A DNA stretch of 21,249 nt from Fervidobacterium sp. (GTDB lineage: Bacteria > Thermotogota > Thermotogae > Thermotogales > Fervidobacteriaceae): assembly GCA_003522805.1 (NCBI GenBank), contig DPIB01000113.1:1-21249 (forward strand). The letters are read 5' to 3'. Of the stretch, positions 15,416 to 21,249 are shown piece after piece (position 1 is the stretch's first letter; every line of letters begins with the position of its first letter). The notes under the pieces were generated by a model. It did no database searches, was not told the origin of the DNA, and saw only the letters and a program-made list of their open reading frames with translations. The position numbers and the translations under genes were made by a program.

Positions 15416-17872
15416 ATGAAAGAATATGCGTCGCAAGAGATAGAAGTGAAATGGCAGAGAATATGGTCAGAACAAAAGGTTTTTGACACTCCACAACGCT
15501 CAGATAAGCCAAAGTACTATTCTTTGGTTATGTTTCCTTATCCGTCTGGTACACTTCACGTTGGACATGTTAAGAATTATGTTATAGGAGACATCATAGC
15601 AAGATACAAAAGAATGCAAGGCTATAATGTGCTTCATCCCTTTGGCTACGATGCTTTTGGCTTGCCAGCTGAAAATGCAGCAATTGCACACAAGATACAT
15701 CCGAAAAAGTGGACTATCGAAAACATAGAGATAATTCGTAGTCAAATCAAGAAACTCGGAATAAGTTATGATTGGAATAGAGAGATCATTACGTGTACCG
15801 AGGATTATTATAAATGGACGCAGTGGATTTTCTTGAAATTATACGAAGCAGGTCTTGCATACAAGAAACCGGGTGCAGTTAATTGGTGCCCAAGCTGTCA
15901 AACCGTACTTGCAAATGAACAGGTCAAAGAAGGAAAATGTGAAAGATGTGGTACGACAGTGACAGTGAAGTATCTCGAACAGTGGTACTTTAAGATTACA
16001 AGCTATGCAGAAAGGTTGTTAAAAGGATTGGACGAGCTCAAGGGTTGGCCAGAGCATGTCAAGACGATGCAGAGAAATTGGATTGGTAAAAGTACGGGTG
16101 CAGAGATCGATTTTCCAATAGATGGCACAGAACAGAAGATCAGAGTATTTACTACACGTCCGGACACGATCTATGGGGTAACATTCATGGCAATTGCCCC
16201 TGAGTCCCCGCTAGTTTTGGAGCTTGTTACCGCTGACAAAAGAGCCGAAGTTGAGGATTTCTTAGCAAGGGTAACTCTTGAAGATAGATTCAAAAGGACA
16301 AGTTTAGAAGCTAAGAAAGAGGGAATATTCTTAGGGAGGTACGCAGTCAATCCCTTGACTGGTGAAAAGATACCCATTTATGTAGCCAACTACATACTTT
16401 ATGAATATGGGACTGGCTCTATTATGGCAGTTCCTGGACATGATCAGAGGGATTTCGATTTTGCAAAAGAATATGGATTGCCAATAAGAATGGTTATAAA
16501 ACCAAAAGATGGGGAATACAACATATACGAAAGACCGTACGAAGGAGAAGGAATAATCGTCAATAGCGGAGTCTTTAATGGTCTGGAAAGTTCAGAGGGT
16601 AGAGAAGAAATAGTAAGGTACATCGAAGAAAAAGGATACGGTAGGAGAAGCACTCAGTACAAAATAAGAGACTGGCTTATATCAAGGCAGAGATATTGGG
16701 GTGCACCGATTCCGGTTGTATATTGTAATAAATGCGGTATCGTCCCAGTACCAGAGAAAGATCTGCCTGTAAGGTTACCAGAAAACGTTGAATTTCTGCC
16801 AACAGGTCAATCACCACTTACATTGAGCGAGGAATTCAAACACACGACATGTCCAAAATGTGGTGGCCCCGCACATAGGGAAGTTGAAACGATGGATACG
16901 TTCGTTGATAGTTCATGGTATTATCTAAGATATGCTAACCCCAAGTTAGATGAAAAGCCTTTTGAAACGGAAGATGTCAATTACTGGCTACCCGTTGATC
17001 AATACATAGGTGGAGTCGAACATGCCATTTTGCACTTGTTGTATTCCCGGTTCATAACAAAGGTTTTGAATGACTTAGGATACATAGATTTTGATGAACC
17101 CTTTGAAAACCTCTTTACCCAAGGCATGATCTACAAAGATGGCTGGAAGATGAGCAAGTCGAAAGGAAATGTAGTTTCGCCTGATGACATGGTTGAGAAA
17201 TACGGTGCAGATACACTGAGAATGTATATACTTTTCATGGCACCACCAGAGAAAGACGCTGAATGGAACGATGCAGGGATAGAGGGAATCCATAGGTTCA
17301 TAAAGAGACTCTGGAACAATTACTACAAGGTCTTGAACCTACTGAATTCGAGTAACAGAGATCCTCACAACCTTACAAGTGAAGAGAAATCGTTGAGAAG
17401 GAAATTGCACAGCGTGATAAAAAAGATAAAAGAAGACATCGAGGGTGGGTTCAAGTTCAACACAGCTATAGCTGGCCTAATGGAATTCAACAATCAACTC
17501 ATGGAGTATATTGACCACGTTCAAGACCCGAACTCTATGTTACTTGAGGAAATCGCTGAAAAGATTGCACTCATATTATCTCCATTTGCACCACATATGG
17601 CTGAAGAGATGTGGAAAGATCTTGGTAAAGATACATTGATAGTCAACGAAAAATGGCCCGAATATGATCCACAAGCACTTGAACAAGAAGAAATGACTAT
17701 AGTTATCCAAGTTAATGGAAAAGTACGTGGAAAACTAGTCTTACCAGTGGATTCTTCAGAAGATGAAATTAAAAATGCGGCAATTAAACAAGTTTCCAAA
17801 TCTGTAGAGGGGAAAACGATAACAAACATAATCTACGTGAAAGAAAAATTGGTAAACATCGTGGTCAAATGA
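15416..17872 (+). CDS. leuS: Leucyl-tRNA synthetase
   Basis: Class I synthetase that charges tRNA-Leu. The 818 residues, counted from ATG 15416, contain the HIGH-type motif PYPSGTLHVGHVKNY (HVGH 48-51), a zinc-binding knuckle WCPSC ... CERCG, and the CP1 editing domain with the Thr-rich TTRPDTIYGVTF and YGTGSIMAVPGHDQRD. WISRQRYWGAPIPVVY-like catalytic segments (seen as DWLISRQRYWGAPIP), the KMSKS loop (578-582) and the anticodon-binding and C-terminal domains follow. GGAGGGAG at 15403-15410 lies five bases before the chosen start; the in-frame ATG 15377 has no such site and would add 13 unconserved residues. It heads the rightward operon. Confidence 0.97.
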   Translation: MKEYASQEIEVKWQRIWSEQKVFDTPQRSDKPKYYSLVMFPYPSGTLHVGHVKNYVIGDIIARYKRMQGYNVLHPFGYDAFGLPAENAAIAHKIHPKKWTIENIEIIRSQIKKLGISYDWNREIITCTEDYYKWTQWIFLKLYEAGLAYKKPGAVNWCPSCQTVLANEQVKEGKCERCGTTVTVKYLEQWYFKITSYAERLLKGLDELKGWPEHVKTMQRNWIGKSTGAEIDFPIDGTEQKIRVFTTRPDTIYGVTFMAIAPESPLVLELVTADKRAEVEDFLARVTLEDRFKRTSLEAKKEGIFLGRYAVNPLTGEKIPIYVANYILYEYGTGSIMAVPGHDQRDFDFAKEYGLPIRMVIKPKDGEYNIYERPYEGEGIIVNSGVFNGLESSEGREEIVRYIEEKGYGRRSTQYKIRDWLISRQRYWGAPIPVVYCNKCGIVPVPEKDLPVRLPENVEFLPTGQSPLTLSEEFKHTTCPKCGGPAHREVETMDTFVDSSWYYLRYANPKLDEKPFETEDVNYWLPVDQYIGGVEHAILHLLYSRFITKVLNDLGYIDFDEPFENLFTQGMIYKDGWKMSKSKGNVVSPDDMVEKYGADTLRMYILFMAPPEKDAEWNDAGIEGIHRFIKRLWNNYYKVLNLLNSSNRDPHNLTSEEKSLRRKLHSVIKKIKEDIEGGFKFNTAIAGLMEFNNQLMEYIDHVQDPNSMLLEEIAEKIALILSPFAPHMAEEMWKDLGKDTLIVNEKWPEYDPQALEQEEMTIVIQVNGKVRGKLVLPVDSSEDEIKNAAIKQVSKSVEGKTITNIIYVKEKLVNIVVK

Positions 17873-17913
17873 TAAAAGTAGCGTGATAGAAAACTGATGA
17901 GGGGGTATGAAAA

Positions 17914-18900
17914 GTGAAGAGGTTTTTATCGCTAATATTGTTGATGCTCTCGATCGCCTTATTTGCTCAGAGTGACATCGTTGCAGTTGTAAACGGTAAA
18001 AACATAACTATGGATGAGTGGAATAGGGAGGCAAACATCCAAAAACTGCTTATTGAACTGAAAACATCTAACGATACTTTCTATCAGATACTAACAACAA
18101 CGCAAGAAGGCCTAGTTGTACTTGAGAAATACAAGTTAAAAATTTTGGATATTTACATCAGGAAATTGTTATTTATTCAGTTCTCAGAAAGCATGAAAGT
18201 TGCGCCAAAAGACGATGAGGTAAAGGCTGATGTGGACAAAGAAGTTAAGAACATGCTCTCCGACCTTAAGATGACTGAAGATGAGTTGAATGAATACCTC
18301 ATACAACTAGGTATGGGATCGCTCAATGATTATAAAGAGAGGCTTTACTTTCAAAGAAGATATACATTGGCGCTTGCAAATGTTTATACAGAGTACCTCA
18401 AAAACGTGAAAATTACAGACGATGAAATGAAGGCGTATTATGATAAGAATAAGAGCAAATATACGATACCTACTCAATATGATCTTACAGTTTTTAAGAT
18501 AAAGGATAAATCAATTGCCGACAGTGTAAGGCTAGACCTAAGCAAGGGAGCTAGCGTAGAAGATGTTGCCAAGAGATATAACCTATCAGGTTATATAAAC
18601 GGTCTTGTGAATCAAAATGATACGTCTAAGATTCCTCAATCAATCTGGGTTTACGTTACAAATGCCCCTCGCGGTGCTCTCCTGCCAGTACAACAAGTGA
18701 GTGGGGAATGGTATGTTGTTAAAGTGAAAGATATAAAGATTGGAATGACTAAGACCTTCGATGAAGTTAAAGAAGATATAAGAAAAGAAATCCTGTCTCA
18801 GAAGCAAGCAAGTATCAACGATTTGATTGCTAAAGATTTCGATAATTTCGTAAAAAACTCAAAAATAGAGATCAAATATAAGAGTACCATTGTAAAATAG
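17914..18900 (+). CDS. Secreted SurA/PrsA-like foldase, degenerate parvulin domain
   Basis: A 328-residue exported protein of the SurA N-terminal-domain family, likely a periplasmic chaperone under the toga. A signal peptide is clear (MKRFLSLILLMLSIALFAQS, probable cleavage after Ala18). The family opening IVAVVNGKNITMDEWNRE follows, then a helical chaperone region (about 40-165, with MTEDELNEYL and ITDDEMKAYYDKNKSKYTIP). The C-terminal part (about 170-290) has the outline of a parvulin domain, with LSKGASVEDVAKRYN and GEWYVVKVKDI. However, the usual HIL-type active-site strand reads YDLTVFKI and the central region is short, so isomerase activity is doubtful. The start is GTG 17914 after GAGGGGGT. 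It lies 41 bases after leuS and is probably co-transcribed with it. Confidence 0.85.
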   Translation: MKRFLSLILLMLSIALFAQSDIVAVVNGKNITMDEWNREANIQKLLIELKTSNDTFYQILTTTQEGLVVLEKYKLKILDIYIRKLLFIQFSESMKVAPKDDEVKADVDKEVKNMLSDLKMTEDELNEYLIQLGMGSLNDYKERLYFQRRYTLALANVYTEYLKNVKITDDEMKAYYDKNKSKYTIPTQYDLTVFKIKDKSIADSVRLDLSKGASVEDVAKRYNLSGYINGLVNQNDTSKIPQSIWVYVTNAPRGALLPVQQVSGEWYVVKVKDIKIGMTKTFDEVKEDIRKEILSQKQASINDLIAKDFDNFVKNSKIEIKYKSTIVK

Positions 18901-18996
18901 CTTGAAAAAAAGGCTATCATTTTGGAAAATAAAAATGGACCTAAATGATCTGCAGAGGAGTTCAGAGAGAAGTTAAGCATCTGGGAGGTAGTTAAC

Positions 18997-20043
18997 ATGA
19001 AGCTAAAGACTATTACAATGGAATGGACTGGAGACAGCCTTGTACTGATCGACCAGAGAAGGTTACCGTTTGAAGAAGTTTATGTCACATGTGCTGATTA
19101 TAGATGCGTTGCTTTGGCGATAAAAGAAATGGTCGTTCGAGGTGCGCCTGCAATAGGTGCAGCATCTGCATTTGGGTATGTGTTAGGAGTTAAAGAACTG
19201 CTTAAGAAAAGCTATAGTTATGATCAAGTGTTATCCCAGATAAGAAGTATTAGAGAAGTTCTTGAACGCACAAGACCTACAGCAGTCAATCTTTTCTGGG
19301 CACTTGAACGAATGGAAAAAAAGTTGATGGAACATGGAAAGTACGAGGGATTGTTGAAAGTGGTTGAAGAGGAAGCGCTGAAAATAGCTAAAGAAGATAT
19401 AGAGATAAACAAGGCAATAGGCCAAAACGGTGCCCAACTTCTGCAAGATGGTTTCACCGTGTTAACACATTGTAATGCTGGTGCCCTTGCAACCGTTGAT
19501 TACGGAACGGCATTAGGCGTTTTAAGGGCTGCAAAGGAACAAGGTAAAAGGATAAAAGTCTTTGCTGATGAAACGAGACCATATCTGCAGGGTGCAAGGC
19601 TGACTGCTTGGGAATTGATGAGGGATGGATTCGACGTAACGCTTATCAGTGACAATATGTCTGGATGGGTAATGAAACAGGGAAAGATAGACGCAGTAGT
19701 GGTTGGTGCAGACAGAATAGCTTCGAACGGTGATGTTGCAAATAAGATAGGTACATATATGGTTGCAGTCCTTGCAAAAAGACATGGTGTGCCTTTTTAC
19801 GTGGCTGCACCCATGAGTACGCTTGATCTGTCAATCGAGAGTGGCAACAATATTCCCATAGAGGAAAGGTCACATGAAGAAGTCACAAATTGTGGTGGCA
19901 GAAGAATTGCACCAAATAACGTGAATGTATACAACCCAGCTTTTGACGTTACTGATCATGAGTTAGTTAGTGCGATAATCACAGAAAAGGGAATTGTTTA
20001 TCCACCATACAAGGAAAATCTTAAGAAACTTTTCGAGGAGTGA
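18997..20043 (+). CDS. mtnA: S-methyl-5-thioribose-1-phosphate isomerase (MtnA)
   Basis: Converts 5-methylthioribose-1-phosphate to 5-methylthioribulose-1-phosphate in methionine salvage. The 348 residues match the family. Motifs are [15 protein letters not shown] (46-60), [34 protein letters not shown] with catalytic Cys159, [40 protein letters not shown] with catalytic Asp239, and [14 protein letters not shown]. The Cys plus Asp pair and RGAPAIG separate it from the related eIF2B regulatory subunits. ATG 18997 follows GGGAGGT by seven bases. It is followed directly by serS. No other salvage gene is in the window; in organisms lacking the lower pathway this enzyme is thought to serve a shortened or alternative salvage route, which cannot be judged here. 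Confidence 0.95.
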   Translation: MKLKTITMEWTGDSLVLIDQRRLPFEEVYVTCADYRCVALAIKEMVVRGAPAIGAASAFGYVLGVKELLKKSYSYDQVLSQIRSIREVLERTRPTAVNLFWALERMEKKLMEHGKYEGLLKVVEEEALKIAKEDIEINKAIGQNGAQLLQDGFTVLTHCNAGALATVDYGTALGVLRAAKEQGKRIKVFADETRPYLQGARLTAWELMRDGFDVTLISDNMSGWVMKQGKIDAVVVGADRIASNGDVANKIGTYMVAVLAKRHGVPFYVAAPMSTLDLSIESGNNIPIEERSHEEVTNCGGRRIAPNNVNVYNPAFDVTDHELVSAIITEKGIVYPPYKENLKKLFEE

Positions 20044-20048
20044 TGCAG

Positions 20049-21249
20049 ATGATAGATCTAAAACTACTTAGGAAATCACCGGAGATCTTTTATGAATCTT
20101 TGAGGAAAAGGAATCAAACTACCGAAATCATAGATCAGATAATCTCATTAGATAGAGAGTGGCGAAATTACTTGAACCAAGTGAACAATTTAAAGTCTAA
20201 AAGAAATGAACTCTCAAAGAACGTTGCCCGGCTAAAAGCAGAAGGTAAAGATGAGCAGGCAAACGATATAATATTGGAGAGTAAGAAAATAGGTGAAGAG
20301 ATAACAGAACTGGAAGCAAGGCAGAGGGAACTTGAAGATCAAATGCTTGGCCTTGCACTTTACGTACCAAATACACCACACGAGAGTGTACCAATTGGTA
20401 AAGACGAGACAGAAAATGTAGAGATTAGACGCTGTGGAGAACCGAGAAAATTCGATTTTGAGCCAAAACCACATTGGGACCTGGGGACGGACCTCGGTAT
20501 GCTTGATTTCGATAAGGGTTCGAAACTGAGTGGTTCAAGGTTCACAGTGATGTTTGACCAAATTGCGAAATTAGAGAGGTCAATTGCACAATTCATGTTA
20601 GATGTTCACACAAGTAATGGATACATAGAAGTAAACGTTCCGCATCTAGTAAAGAGAGAGACGATAACTGCAACGGGGCAACTGCCAAAATTTGCTGAAG
20701 AACTCTACACCTGTGAAAAAGACGATCTATTCCTCATACCAACAGCTGAGGTCTCCCTTGCAGCACTGCATATAGGCGATATCCTTGAGGAGAGTATGTT
20801 ACCGTTGAAATATACTGCTTTCACACCCTGCTATCGTAGAGAGGCGGGAAGCTATGGTAAGGATGTGAGAGGGTTAATCAGGCAACATCAATTTGAGAAA
20901 GTGGAACTCGTATGGTACGTAAAACCAGAGAACTCGTTCGAGATACTTGAGCAGTTAACTCGTGACGCGGAAAAAATACTGCAGCTCTTAGGACTGCCAT
21001 ACAGGGTAATTACTTTATGCTCAGGTGATCTCGGGTTTGCCTCCGCGAAGACTTACGATATAGAGGTCTGGTTACCTTCATACAATGCTTACAAAGAAAT
21101 CTCCTCTTGTAGCAACGATACCGATTTCCAAGCGAGAAGAGGAAGTATCAGGTACAGAACGAAGGATGGAAAGATAAACTATGTTCATACACTCAACGGT
21201 TCCGGATTGGCAATTGGGAGGACACTAGTTGCCATAATGGAGAATTATC
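20049..21249 (+). CDS. serS: Seryl-tRNA synthetase, 3' end outside window
   Basis: Class II synthetase that charges tRNA-Ser (and tRNA-Sec where present). Four hundred residues are visible and the frame is open to the window edge; roughly the last 20-25 residues of a normal bacterial SerRS are missing. The N-terminal tRNA-binding coiled coil runs about residues 25-105 (IDLKLLRKSPEIFYESLRKR opens it; ESKKIGEEITELEARQRELE lies within). Motif 1 lies around VNVPHLVKRETITATGQLPK, followed by LIPTAEVSLA. Motif 2 is TPCYRREAGSYGKDVRGLIR. Motif 3 is LNGSGLAIGRTLVAIMENY at the edge. ATG 20049 is chosen over 20043 because GAGGAG at 20035-20040 then has eight bases of spacing. It starts five bases after the mtnA stop. 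Confidence 0.96.
   Translation, partial: MIDLKLLRKSPEIFYESLRKRNQTTEIIDQIISLDREWRNYLNQVNNLKSKRNELSKNVARLKAEGKDEQANDIILESKKIGEEITELEARQRELEDQMLGLALYVPNTPHESVPIGKDETENVEIRRCGEPRKFDFEPKPHWDLGTDLGMLDFDKGSKLSGSRFTVMFDQIAKLERSIAQFMLDVHTSNGYIEVNVPHLVKRETITATGQLPKFAEELYTCEKDDLFLIPTAEVSLAALHIGDILEESMLPLKYTAFTPCYRREAGSYGKDVRGLIRQHQFEKVELVWYVKPENSFEILEQLTRDAEKILQLLGLPYRVITLCSGDLGFASAKTYDIEVWLPSYNAYKEISSCSNDTDFQARRGSIRYRTKDGKINYVHTLNGSGLAIGRTLVAIMENY

Noticed and set aside
15377..15418. Upstream ATG 15377 as the leuS start
   Set aside because: It lies a few bases after the predicted transcription start, has no ribosome site, and adds residues not typical of LeuRS; ATG 15416 has GGAGGGAG at proper spacing.
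18894..18931. Terminator or new promoter between the foldase gene and mtnA
   Set aside because: A weak ATAGC/GCTAT hairpin with a short T run, and a TTGAAA/GAAAAT pair, are both poor matches; co-transcription is as likely.
1..21249. CRISPR array, insertion sequence, prophage or tRNA gene
   Set aside because: No regularly spaced repeats, transposase or integrase motifs, or tRNA-like cloverleaf sequence were seen in any gap between genes.

Overview
The window looks like a chromosome segment from a thermophilic member of the Thermotogota, most likely the Fervidobacterium/Thermosipho side of the Thermotogales. This is inferred from the gene families and gene order (flgE-flbD-motA-motB-fliL-fliM-fliY), the low-to-middling G+C, and the heavy use of AGA/AGG for Arg and ATA for Ile. 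It also fits the tightly packed genes with stop/start overlaps and the frequent TTG and GTG starts. The species is not claimed. No mobile element, CRISPR array, tRNA or rRNA was seen.

Left block (1-6343, + strand): a flagellar operon holding the 3' part of a large hook protein gene (flgE), flbD, the stator genes motA and motB, fliL, and the C-ring/switch genes fliM and fliY. Neighbours overlap or nearly touch, so stator and switch are probably made from one message. It ends at a perfect 14-bp hairpin that sits between convergent genes.

Middle block (6429-15066, - strand, read right to left): mgtE (CBS-gated magnesium channel), a 117-residue coiled-coil membrane protein, uvrA, an XTP/dITP diphosphatase gene (rdgB), imidazolonepropionase (hutI), a NusG-domain-II membrane-anchored protein, a Gx-family membrane protein and a GH1 beta-glucosidase. 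uvrA has full family length but carries one in-frame TGA at codon 369. The NusG-II/Gx pair overlaps by 85 nt in two frames and recalls the EetA/EetB pair of Gram-positive extracellular electron transfer loci.

Right block (15067-21249): a 349-nt divergent control region with promoters for mgtE and leuS, then leuS, a secreted SurA/PrsA-like foldase, mtnA (methylthioribose-1-phosphate isomerase) and most of serS, which runs off the end. These are mostly housekeeping translation genes with one secretion and one sulfur-salvage gene.

No clearly new multi-gene system is evident. The points most worth checking are the uvrA stop codon, the EetA/EetB-like pair, the mgtE leader, the coiled-coil insertion in MotB and the unusually large hook protein.
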